DNA of 64,000 bases from Isoptericola sp042668085 (lineage in GTDB: Bacteria; Actinomycetota; Actinomycetes; Actinomycetales; Cellulomonadaceae). Within the stretch, counting starts at the first letter, position 1, and each line of letters begins with the position of its first letter. The notes beneath the pieces are model-generated. The model was not told where the DNA came from. It did not search any database and was given only the letters and a program-made list of their open reading frames with translations. The translations under genes were made by a program, and so were the position numbers. Below, one piece after another: positions 51,001 through 58,479 of the stretch. Location of the stretch: assembly GCF_042668085.1 (NCBI RefSeq), contig NZ_JBHVBO010000001.1, positions 16,387 to 80,386 on the forward strand. Reading direction: 5' to 3'.

Positions 51001-51259
51001 CCTCCTGGACCCCGAGGACGCCGCCCAGCTGCGCGACGCCTGGGTGCTGGCCTCGCGCCTGCGCTCCGCCGTCGTGCTCTGGTCGGGGCGCACCACAGGA
51101 GCGCAGACCGACCGGCTGCCGCACGACTCGCGCGACCTGGCCGGCGTCGCCGCCCTGCTCGGCGACGTGGGCACCGGGGGAGCGCTCGAGGAGCTCTACC
51201 TGCGCACCGCCCGTCGTGCCCGCGCCGTCGTGGAGCGCGTCTTCTACGGGGAGGAATGA
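48053..51259 (+). CDS. glnE: Glutamine synthetase adenylyltransferase/deadenylase
   Basis: Switches GlnA1 off and on by adding or removing AMP. Two nucleotidyltransferase domains are seen: GKTGGRELNYVSDVDVVYV near residue 270 (deadenylase side) and GRLGGREMGYGSDADVMFV near residue 782 (adenylyl side), each followed by DLRPEGRQGPLVRTL-type segments (ALRPEGAQGPLVRTL in the first). An Asp-rich insert (about residues 123-195, DDVDDAADTDGTDDTDG) interrupts the N-terminal domain. At 1068 residues it is long for the family because of it. Confidence 0.94.
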   Translation: MTARPPTLTSRLLHAGFADLTRSASLWSDPALQEALAAPGRADALLGAVGTCADPDLALLQLVRLAEHPDARERLGALLDEGAPPRARTRLLAVLGASSALGDEVVRRPELLDVLAVPDGAALDDVDDAADTDGTDDTDGADEGADGADPGPRTVTGPAQVRAALLRAVGADPDAAVPVAADPGSGPGDGWPDAGAATTTDALRRAYRARLLALAADDLTASEPLTRMPVVGAALADLASAALEAALAVARADLDDHGAGVRLAVLGMGKTGGRELNYVSDVDVVYVCEPGVLPDGSVLDEPTALAVGTRLATGLQRVCSAASAEPALWPVDAALRPEGAQGPLVRTLASHVAYYERWAETWEFQALLKARPVAGDAALGRDYRAAVDPFIWSAVHREHFVEDARAMRRRVEQHVPAAEADRQIKLGKGGLRDVEFTVQLLQLVHGRADPQIRSPHTLSALAALAAGGYVGREHAARMAVCYRFLRALEHRVQLYRLRRTHLLPTAEEDLRRLARSLGMRAEGASGLLERWRATRREVRALHEEVFYRPLLPASAQLSDAELSLSPDVARERFAAVGYRDPDGAMRHVVALTAGTTRRAALQRQLLPVLLGWFAEGADPDAGLLAFRKLSDELGATPWYLRLLRDSENAAYHLSRLLASSTYLADALARSPESVRWLADTSGLEPRGPQRLAAETDALLTRADEAKAAAQRLRALRRRELARTGAAEVLGLLPPVDAAAAVSDAADVVLAGGLRVAEHVARTELGLGESPTANPTRLLVVAMGRLGGREMGYGSDADVMFVHEPVPGADPQLAQDFATRTATRLRALLSEVGPEPALPVDADLRPEGRQGPLVRTLDSYAEYYGRWSSVWEAQALLRARPVAGDVGGDASLGSRFEALVDPLRYPEGGLDGARLREVRRIKARVEAERLPRGADPSRHLKLGRGGVADVEWTAQLLQLQHAAQVPALRTTGTVAALDAATSAGLLDPEDAAQLRDAWVLASRLRSAVVLWSGRTTGAQTDRLPHDSRDLAGVAALLGDVGTGGALEELYLRTARRARAVVERVFYGEE

Positions 51260-51383
51260 TGATGCCGGGCCGAGACGTGGTCACCTCGCGCGGCGGCGTG
51301 CGGCACGATATGTCCATGCGCATGTCACCGCTGTCGCCCGCGGGCGCGCCGTCCGCCCTTCGTCGATCCCCGGGAGCGGTCGC

Positions 51384-52430
51384 GTGAGCGCCGGTCTGCT
51401 CGGCCTGCTCGACGACGTCGCGGCGATCGCCAAGCTCGCCGCCGCCTCGCTCGACGACGTCGGGGCCGCCGCCGGGCGCGCCACCGCGAAGGCCGCGGGC
51501 GTCGTCGTCGACGACACCGCCGTGACCCCGCAGTACGTGCACGGCGTGGCCGCGGACCGCGAGATCCCGATCGTCAAGAAGATCGCCTGGGGGTCGATCC
51601 GCAACAAGATCCTCATCATCCTGCCGATCGCCCTGATCCTGAGCCAGTGGGCGCCCTGGCTGCTCACGCCCATCCTCATGATCGGTGGTACCTACCTCGC
51701 CTTCGAGGGCGCGGAGAAGATCTGGGGCAGGCTGCGCGGCCACGAGGGGCACGAGAAGCCCGCCGCGGCCGTCGGGCCGGACGCGGAGAAGACGCTCGTC
51801 GCCGGCGCGGTCCGCACGGACCTCATCCTCTCGGCCGAGATCATGGTCATCGCGCTGGACGAGGTGGCGCACGAGCCGTTCTTCTCCCGGCTGGTGATCC
51901 TCCTCGTCGTGGCCCTGGCGATCACCGTCATCGTCTACGGCGTCGTGGCCGTCATCGTGAAGATGGACGACATGGGCCTCGCGCTGGCGGGCCGCGAGTC
52001 CCGCGCCAGCCAGCGCCTGGGCCGCAGCCTGGTGTCCGGCATGCCGAAGGTGCTGGCCGTGATCTCCGTCGTCGGTACCGTCGCGATGCTGTGGGTCGGT
52101 GGCCACATCCTCCTGAACGGCACCCACGAGCTCGGCTGGGACGCCCCGTACGAGTTCGTCCACCACCTCGAGGAGGCCGCCGCGCACGCCGTGCCCGGCA
52201 TCGGGGGCTTCCTCGGCTGGCTCGTGAACACCTTCTTCTCCGCCCTCGTCGGCGTGATCGTCGGTGCCGTCGTCGTCGCCGTCATGCACGTGCTGCCGTT
52301 CGGGAAGAAGCACGACGACGAGCACCACGACGAGCACCACGACGAGCACCACGACGAGCACCACGACGAGCCCGGTGTCGAGCGTGGGACCGAGGCCCGG
52401 CCGACGTCCACCGACGAGCCGCAGGCCTGA
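51384..52430 (+). CDS. DUF808-family membrane protein with His/Asp tail
   Basis: An inner-membrane protein of the YedI family. The first 90 residues are the conserved cytosolic part (LLGLLDDVAAIAKLAAASLDD, then KAAGVVVDDTAVTPQYV), followed by five or six helices starting ILIILPIALILSQWAPWLL. The C-terminus carries HHDE repeats that look metal-binding. No function is established for the family. The GTG at 51384 is where family members begin; it is 124 bases after glnE. Confidence 0.88.
   Translation: MSAGLLGLLDDVAAIAKLAAASLDDVGAAAGRATAKAAGVVVDDTAVTPQYVHGVAADREIPIVKKIAWGSIRNKILIILPIALILSQWAPWLLTPILMIGGTYLAFEGAEKIWGRLRGHEGHEKPAAAVGPDAEKTLVAGAVRTDLILSAEIMVIALDEVAHEPFFSRLVILLVVALAITVIVYGVVAVIVKMDDMGLALAGRESRASQRLGRSLVSGMPKVLAVISVVGTVAMLWVGGHILLNGTHELGWDAPYEFVHHLEEAAAHAVPGIGGFLGWLVNTFFSALVGVIVGAVVVAVMHVLPFGKKHDDEHHDEHHDEHHDEHHDEPGVERGTEARPTSTDEPQA
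52317..52370 (+). repeat. 12-bp tandem repeat coding for the HHDE tail
   Basis: Four exact copies of GACGAGCACCAC plus a half copy encode DEHH units in the DUF808 protein. The array is in frame, so copy changes would keep the protein intact. Confidence 0.9.
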
Positions 52431-52502
52431 GCCGTCGTCCGCCCGGCACGCCCGCGACGCAGGGTATAGAACAGACGTTCGAACCGAGGCTATCCTGCTC
52501 CC

Positions 52503-52796
52503 GTGGGAAGCAGGAGACGGGACGATGCCGGCGGGCCGTCGGGCGCGGTCGACCGGGTGCCGCTGCGCGACGCCGCCGAGGGTGCGCCGGGCAGATCGCG
52601 CGACGGGGCGCACATCACGCGCCCGGAGCGGGGCATCCCCGTGCGGGCCTGGATCACGTCACGGCAGTCCGGCGAGCAGCTCGTCGACGGCGAGGCCACC
52701 GCCTGGACCGACGCGCAGGTGCACGTGCGGTACGTCGACTCCCACGGCCGCGAGGGCTTCGTCTGGCTGTGGGCGGGTGCCGTCACCCGGCGCTAG
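52503..52796 (+). CDS. Small hypothetical protein
   Basis: 97 residues. About 45 disordered Arg/Gly/Ala-rich residues precede a compact beta-rich part (PVRAWITSRQSGEQLVDGEA, then VHVRYVDSHGREGFVWLWAG) that could be a small barrel. Unrecognised. A GTG start at 52503 with codon use like the neighbours. Confidence 0.55.
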   Translation: MGSRRRDDAGGPSGAVDRVPLRDAAEGAPGRSRDGAHITRPERGIPVRAWITSRQSGEQLVDGEATAWTDAQVHVRYVDSHGREGFVWLWAGAVTRR

Positions 52797-52911
52797 AAGG
52801 CGTCGCGCCCGTGCTGCGGCCCCGGCTGTCGAGCGGACCGACCGAGACCTAGCCTGGAACGGCGACCCGTGGCGGCCGTCGCCACGTCCGCGTCATCGAG
52901 GGGAGCGCGTC

Positions 52912-53052
52912 ATGAGGGACGTGCGCTGCATGCTCGGCATGCACAAGTGGCTCCGGCGCCAGAACGAGGACTCCCAGTACCTGCTGTGCGCGCGATGCGG
53001 GCGGGACCGGCCGACGGACGGCCCGGTGCCGCCTATCGGGCGCATGGCCTGA
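52912..53052 (+). CDS. Very small zinc-ribbon-like protein
   Basis: 46 residues with Cys and His placed as in a small zinc site: RCMLGMHKW and YLLCARCGRD. Similar mini-proteins (DUF1660-like) occur in actinobacteria. GAGGGGAG lies before the ATG. It is shorter than most gene finders' cut-off. Confidence 0.55.
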   Translation: MRDVRCMLGMHKWLRRQNEDSQYLLCARCGRDRPTDGPVPPIGRMA

Positions 53053-53112
53053 CATCGCCGGTCGACGCCGTCCCGTACCCGGGCGCGCCTGCCGGGTCGC
53101 GGAGACGCGGAA

Positions 53113-53142
53113 CGGCGGCCCTCCCCGCAGGGAGGGCCGCCG
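53113..53142. terminator. Strong hairpin downstream of glnA1
   Basis: A perfect 13-bp stem (CGGCGGCCCTCCC and its complement) around a 4-base loop lies between the convergent small ORF and glnA1 genes, so it can terminate both. Confidence 0.88.
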
Positions 53143-53178
53143 TCCCGGGCGATCTCAGCGGCCCTGGCGGGCCGCCGA

Positions 53179-54603
53179 TCAGATGTCGTAGTAGAGCTCG
53201 AACTCGTGCGGGTGCGGGCGCAGGCGGATCGGGTCGATCTCGTTGGTGCGCTTGTAGTCGATCCAGGTGGCGATGAGGTCCTCGGAGAAGACGTCGCCCT
53301 GCGTGAGGAACTCGTGGTCGCGCTCGAGGTTGTCGAGGGCCTCCTCGAGCGAGGCCGGCACCTGGGCGATCTGCGCGTGCTCCTCGGGGGGCAGCTCGTA
53401 CAGGTCCTTGTCGATCGGTGCCGGCGGCTCGATGCGGTTCTTGATGCCGTCGATGCCGGCGAGGAGCTGCGCGGCGAACGCGAGGTACGGGTTGGCCGTC
53501 GGGTCCGGCACGCGGAACTCGACGCGCTTGGCCTTCGGCGAGGAGCCGGTCACCGGGATGCGGATGCACGCGGAGCGGTTGCGGGCCGAGTAGACCAGGT
53601 TGACCGGGGCCTCGTAGCCGGGCACCAGGCGGCGGTAGGAGTTCACCGACGGGTTGGTGAAGGCGAGCAGCGACGGCGCGTGCTTGAGGAGGCCGCCGAT
53701 GTACCAGCGGGCCGTGTCGGACAGGCCGCCGTAGCCCTTCTCGTCGTAGAACAGGGGCTCGCCGTTCAGCCACAGCGACTGGTGCGAGTGCATGCCGGAC
53801 CCGTTGTCGCCGAAGATCGGCTTCGGCATGAAGGTGACGGTCTTGCCGTGCTGCCAGGCGACGTTCTTGATGACGTACTTGAACTTCATCAGGTCGTCGG
53901 CCGAGTGCAGCAGGGTGTTGAACCGGTAGTTGATCTCCTGCTGGCCGGCGGTGCCCACCTCGTGGTGCGCGCGCTCGACGTCGAGCCCGACCTCCGCCAG
54001 GACCGCGCACATCTCGTCACGCAGGTCGGCGAACTGGTCGTTGGGGGAGACGGGGAAGTAGCCGCCCTTGTAGCGGGTCTTGTACCCGAGGTTGCCGCCC
54101 TCCTCCTCGCGCCCGGTGTTCCACGCGGCCTCGACCGAGTCGAGGCTGTAGAAGCTCTCGTGCTGGTTCGTCGAGAAGCGGACGTCGTCGAAGACGTAGA
54201 ACTCGGCCTCGGGGGCGAAGAACGCGGTGTCCGCGATGCCGGTGGACTTCAGGTACGCCTCGGCCTTGGCGGCGATCGTGCGCGGGTCGCGGGAGTACGG
54301 CTCGTCCGTGAACGGGTCCACGATCGAGAAGTTCACGATGAGCGTCTTGCGCTTGCGGAACGGGTCCAGGTACGCCGTGGTGACGTCCGGCACGAGCTTC
54401 ATGTCGGACTCGTGGATCGCCTGGAAGCCGCGGATCGACGAGCCGTCGAACATGAGGCCCTCGGTGAAGGAGGACTCGTCGAACTGCTCCACGGGGATGT
54501 TGAAGTGCTGCATCACGCCCGGCAGGTCGATGAAGCGGACGTCGATGAACTCCACCCCCTCGCGACGGGTGAAGGCGATGGCCTCCTCGGCGTTCGTGAA
54601 CAT
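53179..54603 (-). CDS. glnA1: Glutamine synthetase type I (adenylylated form)
   Basis: The main ammonium-assimilating enzyme, a dodecamer. EGLMFDGSSIRGF, EAEFYVFDD, HHEVGTAGQQEINYRF, TFMPKPIFGDNGSGMHSHQS (two parts) and NRSACIRIPV are the class I active-site segments. Tyr402 in DKDLYELPPEE is the adenylylation site that GlnE, encoded 1.9 kb away, modifies. The ATG at 54603 has AGGAG upstream; the longer frame from 54732 is not supported. At 474 residues it is the usual length. Confidence 0.96.
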   Translation of the reverse strand: MFTNAEEAIAFTRREGVEFIDVRFIDLPGVMQHFNIPVEQFDESSFTEGLMFDGSSIRGFQAIHESDMKLVPDVTTAYLDPFRKRKTLIVNFSIVDPFTDEPYSRDPRTIAAKAEAYLKSTGIADTAFFAPEAEFYVFDDVRFSTNQHESFYSLDSVEAAWNTGREEEGGNLGYKTRYKGGYFPVSPNDQFADLRDEMCAVLAEVGLDVERAHHEVGTAGQQEINYRFNTLLHSADDLMKFKYVIKNVAWQHGKTVTFMPKPIFGDNGSGMHSHQSLWLNGEPLFYDEKGYGGLSDTARWYIGGLLKHAPSLLAFTNPSVNSYRRLVPGYEAPVNLVYSARNRSACIRIPVTGSSPKAKRVEFRVPDPTANPYLAFAAQLLAGIDGIKNRIEPPAPIDKDLYELPPEEHAQIAQVPASLEEALDNLERDHEFLTQGDVFSEDLIATWIDYKRTNEIDPIRLRPHPHEFELYYDI

Positions 54604-54793
54604 GCATGCACTCCTTGCGTGGATGGTGCCGTTCGGTCGGTGCCGCCGGACGGTTCCGAAGGACTGGGCGCGACGGGCTCGTGCTCGCCGCTCGACGACC
54701 ACGACCGTAGGGTGGCGGCGTTTCTCCGGCATGGCGCCATTGTTTCGAACACGTTACGGCGGGCGCGCCCGGAGCGCCGCGTAGCCTTGACGC

Positions 54794-55252
54794 ATGGCAT
54801 CGCGGGAGGACATGGGGTCGTGGCTCGAGGGCGGACGACGTGACGACGCCGGTGGCAGCGGGCGCCTCGGCCTCCCCGAGGCCGGCCGCGGCTCGCTGGC
54901 TCGCCTCGGGCGCCGCGCCGTGGCCCTCGTCGTCGACTGGGCGGTGGCGACGCTCATCGCCTACCTGGTGACGAGCCCGGCGTCGTTCGCGGAGCTGAAC
55001 TCGTGGATCACGCTCGGCATCTTCGCGCTGGAGAACCTGCTGCTGGTGAGCACCGTCGGGTTCACCATCGGCCACCGCCTCCTCGGGATGCAGGTGCGCA
55101 CCCTCGGCGCCCCGGACGGCGTCGCGCCGGGGTTCGCGCGCGGCGCGGTCCGTACCGTGCTGCTGTGCCTCGTGATCCCCGCCGTCGTGTGGGACCGCGA
55201 CGGACGCGGCCTGCACGACCGCGCTGCCGGCACCGTCCTCGTGCGGCGCTGA
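54794..55252 (+). CDS. RDD-family membrane protein
   Basis: A small integral membrane protein with the family's RRAVALVVDWAVATLIAYL first helix, a second helix (LENLLLVSTVGFTIGHRLLGM) and a third near VRTVLLCLVIPAVVW, ending DGRGLHDRAAGTVLV. Some members transport Na+ or are envelope helpers; the role is unknown here. The divergent pairing with glnA1 is common in actinobacteria. Confidence 0.88.
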   Translation: MASREDMGSWLEGGRRDDAGGSGRLGLPEAGRGSLARLGRRAVALVVDWAVATLIAYLVTSPASFAELNSWITLGIFALENLLLVSTVGFTIGHRLLGMQVRTLGAPDGVAPGFARGAVRTVLLCLVIPAVVWDRDGRGLHDRAAGTVLVRR

Positions 55253-55258
55253 CACGAC

Positions 55259-55299
55259 GCCGAAGGGCCGGGTCGCGCGTGGCGACCCGGTCCTTCGGC
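55259..55299. terminator. Long hairpin between RDD and DUF4191 genes
   Basis: GCCGAAGG and CCGGGTCGC on the left pair with GCGACCCGG and CCTTCGGC on the right with a single mismatch between the two blocks and a short GCGTG loop. It sits between convergent genes. Confidence 0.88.
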
Positions 55300-55320
55300 G
55301 GTGGTTCGAGCAGGAGAGGC

Positions 55321-56070
55321 TCAGCGGCCCTTGAGCCCCTTGCGGTCCGGCCGCGCCTTCATCGGGTCCACGCCCTTCGGGATCGGCAGGCGGGCGCCGC
55401 CGAGCGCCTTGAGGCGCTTCTTGACCTGGTCGGCCTCGGGGCGGGTGAGGGTGCGCTTGAGCTTCTGCACCTTCTTCGCGACCTTGGGCAGAGGGACCTG
55501 GCCCTCCTCGTTGCCGACCTGGATGAGGGTAATCGGCACGTTCGGCAGCACGCGCGCCGTCTTGCGGCGCTCGTCCTCGAGGAGACGCTGCACCCGGTGC
55601 GACGGGCCCTCGGAGACGAGGACGACGCCCGGGCGGCCGACGCCGCGGAACACGAAGTCCTGCGTGCGCGGGTTGATCGCGACCGGCTCGTCCGCGAACT
55701 CCCACCCGCCGCGGACGGTGCCCAGCGCCGCGCGGGCGGCGCCGGGCTGGCCCTCGATCTGGGTGTACGCGGCCTTCTCGGCCTTGCGCGTCAGGGTGAA
55801 CATCGCGCCGAGCGCCGCGAAGGGGACGCCGAGCACGACGATGTACAGGATCTGGAAGCCGGTCGGCAGGTCGAGCAGCAGCACGACCGCGGCGACGACC
55901 GCGAGGATCCCGACGAACACGCCGAGGATCAGCCACGTCACCGTGGGGTCCTGCTTGCGCGTCATCTGGTACGCGGCCCACACCTGGTGGTACCAGCGCT
56001 GCTTCTTGGGCTTCTTCTGCTTACCGGTGGCGTCGGCGGGCGCGCCGGCGTCGGACTTGGTGCGGGCCAT
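55321..56070 (-). CDS. DUF4191 membrane protein
   Basis: An actinobacterial membrane protein with two adjacent helices (VTWLILGVFVGILAVVAAVV and FQILYIVVLGVPFAALGAMF), flanked by Lys-rich ends. The C-terminal 130 residues (DFVFRGVGRPGVVLVSEGP, then RVLPNVPITLIQVG) are soluble. It follows lipA by 11 bases, a conserved order in actinobacteria; its role is unknown. Confidence 0.9.
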   Translation of the reverse strand: MARTKSDAGAPADATGKQKKPKKQRWYHQVWAAYQMTRKQDPTVTWLILGVFVGILAVVAAVVLLLDLPTGFQILYIVVLGVPFAALGAMFTLTRKAEKAAYTQIEGQPGAARAALGTVRGGWEFADEPVAINPRTQDFVFRGVGRPGVVLVSEGPSHRVQRLLEDERRKTARVLPNVPITLIQVGNEEGQVPLPKVAKKVQKLKRTLTRPEADQVKKRLKALGGARLPIPKGVDPMKARPDRKGLKGR

Positions 56071-56081
56071 GGTCGTCAAGT

Positions 56082-57092
56082 CTAGTGGGCTCGCGGCGCA
56101 AGCAGGCTCGCGGCCTCCTGGCGCGACGTCGTCGGCTCCGCGAGGTGCGCGAGCGACTCCGGGATCGGCAGGCTGCGGCGCGTCATCGCCTGGCCCCACA
56201 GCCGGCCCGCGCGGTACGACGAACGCACCAGGGGACCGGCCATGACGCCCAGGAAGCCCATCTCCTCGGCCGCCTCGGACAGCTCGACGAACTCCTCGGG
56301 GCGCACCCAGCGGTCCACGGGGTGGTGGCGCAGCGACGGGCGCAGGTACTGCGTGATCGTCACGAGGTCGCAGCCGGCGTCGTGCAGGTCCTGCAGCGCG
56401 TCGCGCGCCTCGTCGATGGTCTCGCCCATGCCGAGGATGAGGTTCGACTTGGTGACCAGGCCGGCCTCCCGCGCCCGGGTGAGCACCGACAGCGAGCGCT
56501 CGTAACGGAACGCGGGGCGGATCTGCTTGAAGATGCGGGGCACCGTCTCGACGTTGTGCGCCATGACCTCGGGCCGCGACTCGTTGACGACGTCGAGCAG
56601 CTCGGGGATGGCGTTGAAGTCCGGGATGAGCAGCTCGACGCCGGTGCCCGGGTTGAGCGCATGGATCTGACGCACGGTCTCCGCGTACAGCCAGGCGCCG
56701 CCGTCGGCGAGGTCGTCGCGCGCGACGCCGGTGATCGTCGAGTACTTCAGCCCCATGGTCCGCACGGACTCGGCGACGCGACGCGGCTCGTCGGCGTCGA
56801 AGTCGGCCGGCTTGCCCGTGTCGATCTGGCAGAAGTCGCAGCGGCGGGTGCACTGGTCACCGCCGATGAGGAACGTGGCCTCGCGGTCCTCCCAGCACTC
56901 GAAGATGTTGGGACAGCCCGCCTCCTCGCACACCGTGTGCAGGCCTTCGCCCTTGACCAGGCCCTTGAGCTCCCGGTACTCGGGACCCATCGTGGCCTTC
57001 GTCTTGATCCACTCGGGCTTCTTCTCGATGGGGGTGGCGGCGTTGCGGGCCTCGATGCGCAGCATGCGGCGGCCCTCGGGTGCGATCGTCAC
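56082..57092 (-). CDS. lipA: Lipoyl synthase
   Basis: A radical SAM enzyme that inserts two sulfurs into octanoyl groups on lipoyl domains. The auxiliary-cluster Cys are in CEEAGCPNIFEC and the SAM-cluster Cys in CTRRCDFCQID. KSNLILGMGET and the late RSSYRAG (third auxiliary ligand Ser) are present. At 336 residues it is complete. It lies downstream of lipB on the same strand. Confidence 0.97.
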   Translation of the reverse strand: MTIAPEGRRMLRIEARNAATPIEKKPEWIKTKATMGPEYRELKGLVKGEGLHTVCEEAGCPNIFECWEDREATFLIGGDQCTRRCDFCQIDTGKPADFDADEPRRVAESVRTMGLKYSTITGVARDDLADGGAWLYAETVRQIHALNPGTGVELLIPDFNAIPELLDVVNESRPEVMAHNVETVPRIFKQIRPAFRYERSLSVLTRAREAGLVTKSNLILGMGETIDEARDALQDLHDAGCDLVTITQYLRPSLRHHPVDRWVRPEEFVELSEAAEEMGFLGVMAGPLVRSSYRAGRLWGQAMTRRSLPIPESLAHLAEPTTSRQEAASLLAPRAH

Positions 57093-57207
57093 GGGTGTCT
57101 CCCGGTCGTCGTCGAGCAGGTGGACGTCGGGCGGCGGGGCCTGTGCGGACCTCGCCGCCGGACCTGGTCAGAGTACGTGAGCGGCTCGTCCCGGCGCCGC
57201 GACGTGC

Positions 57208-57894
57208 TCACCGTGTGGACGTGACCTCAGCAACACGCGCCGTGGTGACGGCCGAGGCGGGGGTCGCGCGCAGGGGGTCGAGGTGGCGGGCGAGGGCGTC
57301 GACCAGCGGTGCGCGGACGTCGTCGAGGGTGACGTGCCGGCCGCTCTCGATGGTCAGCGAGGTGACGTCGGCGTCGGTGATGCCGCACGGCACGATGCTG
57401 TCGAAGCGGCTCAGGTCGGCGTCGCAGTTGAGCGCGATGCCGTGCATCGTCACGCCCTTGGCGGTGCGTACCCCGATGGCGCAGACCTTGCGCTCGAGAC
57501 GGTCGCCGTCGGCGGCGAACCAGACCCCGGTGCGGTCCTCGACGCGGATCGTGGCGAGACCGAACCCGGCGCACACCTCCATGACGGCCTCCTCGAGCGC
57601 GCGCACGTACGCGACGACGTCGATGGGCTCGGCGAGGCGCAGGATCGGGTAGACCACCTGCTGCCCGGGGCCGTGCCACGTGATCTTGCCGCCGCGGTCG
57701 ACGTCGACGACGGGCGTGCCGTCCGTGGGGCGCTCGTCGCGGTGCGTGCGCCGCCCGGCCGTGTAGACGTCGGGGTGCTCCACGACGATCAGCGTGTCGG
57801 GGCGGTCGCCGGCGACGACGTCGGCGTGCACGCGGCGCTGGAGCTCCCACGCCTCGTGGTAGTCGGTCAGTCCGGGCAGCGTCATCACGTCCAC
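57208..57894 (-). CDS. lipB: Octanoyl-[ACP]:protein octanoyltransferase
   Basis: Transfers octanoate from ACP to lipoyl domains, the step before LipA. GGKITWHGPGQQVVYP, the catalytic Lys in ERKVCAIGVR and the catalytic Cys in SIVPCGITD are intact. At 228 residues it is a normal length. ATG 57894 or the internal ATG three codons later are both possible. The 115-base gap to lipA allows one transcript. Confidence 0.95.
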   Translation of the reverse strand: MDVMTLPGLTDYHEAWELQRRVHADVVAGDRPDTLIVVEHPDVYTAGRRTHRDERPTDGTPVVDVDRGGKITWHGPGQQVVYPILRLAEPIDVVAYVRALEEAVMEVCAGFGLATIRVEDRTGVWFAADGDRLERKVCAIGVRTAKGVTMHGIALNCDADLSRFDSIVPCGITDADVTSLTIESGRHVTLDDVRAPLVDALARHLDPLRATPASAVTTARVAEVTSTR

Positions 57895-57923
57895 CCGGCC
57901 GAGGCTAGCCCCCGTGCGTGCGA

Positions 57924-58436
57924 TCAGTCGTCGGCGTCGCGCTGCGCCCGCACGAGGGTGACGAGGATCTCACGCAGCCGCGCGACGTCGTCGTCGTCCA
58001 GGCCGCGGGCGGTGAGGTCCTCCGCCGGCTGCAGGCGGCCGGCCTCCGCGGCGGCGTGGCGGCCGGCGTCGGTCACCGCGACGGCGCGGCGGCGCCGGTC
58101 GCGCGGGTCGTCGCCGCGGGTGACGTACCCGGCGCGCTCGAGCCGGGCGACGACGCGGCTCATCGTCTGCTCGGTGACGCCGTTGAGCGTCGCGAGCTCG
58201 CGCTGCGTGCGCGGCCCCGCGAACAGGTGCAGCAGCACCGGGAAGCCCGCGTGGTTGAGGTTCCAGCCCGCGAGGTGGGCGTTCCAGTCGTGCTCGATGC
58301 GGCGGACGACGGTGAACAGCAGCCGGCCCGTGGGCCACTCGCGCGGGTCGTCGCTCGTCGGGTCGACGGGGTCGGGCCACGCGTGGGCCTCTGCGCCGGG
58401 CGCGGCCGCGGCGTCGCGCGCGTCGTCGTGCTGCAC
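57924..58436 (-). CDS. MarR-family transcriptional regulator
   Basis: A winged-helix repressor. The DNA-binding part contains ELATLNGVTEQTMSRVVARLE (recognition helix) and the wing DPRDRRRRAVAVTDAG. The N-terminal 35 residues are variable. GTG 58436 has GGGAGGA upstream. It is divergent from the MMPL exporter gene, whose start codon lies inside a palindrome, so it most likely represses that exporter. Confidence 0.9.
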   Translation of the reverse strand: MQHDDARDAAAAPGAEAHAWPDPVDPTSDDPREWPTGRLLFTVVRRIEHDWNAHLAGWNLNHAGFPVLLHLFAGPRTQRELATLNGVTEQTMSRVVARLERAGYVTRGDDPRDRRRRAVAVTDAGRHAAAEAGRLQPAEDLTARGLDDDDVARLREILVTLVRAQRDADD

Positions 58437-58458
58437 TTGCGTCCTCCCAGGTGCGCCG

Positions 58459-58479
58459 TCAGAATGCTAAGCATGCTGA
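58459..58479. promoter_or_regulatory. Probable MarR operator over the MMPL start codon
   Basis: A 21-bp palindrome with one mismatched pair, centred at 58469 (ATGCT-A-AGCAT core with TCAG and CTGA outer arms), lies in the 27-base gap between the divergent regulator and transporter and covers the transporter's start codons. Such sites are typical of MarR-type repressors. Confidence 0.7.

Noticed and set aside
52317..52370. Possible CRISPR array
   Set aside because: Units are 12 bases with no spacers, are in frame and encode the His/Asp tail of a membrane protein.
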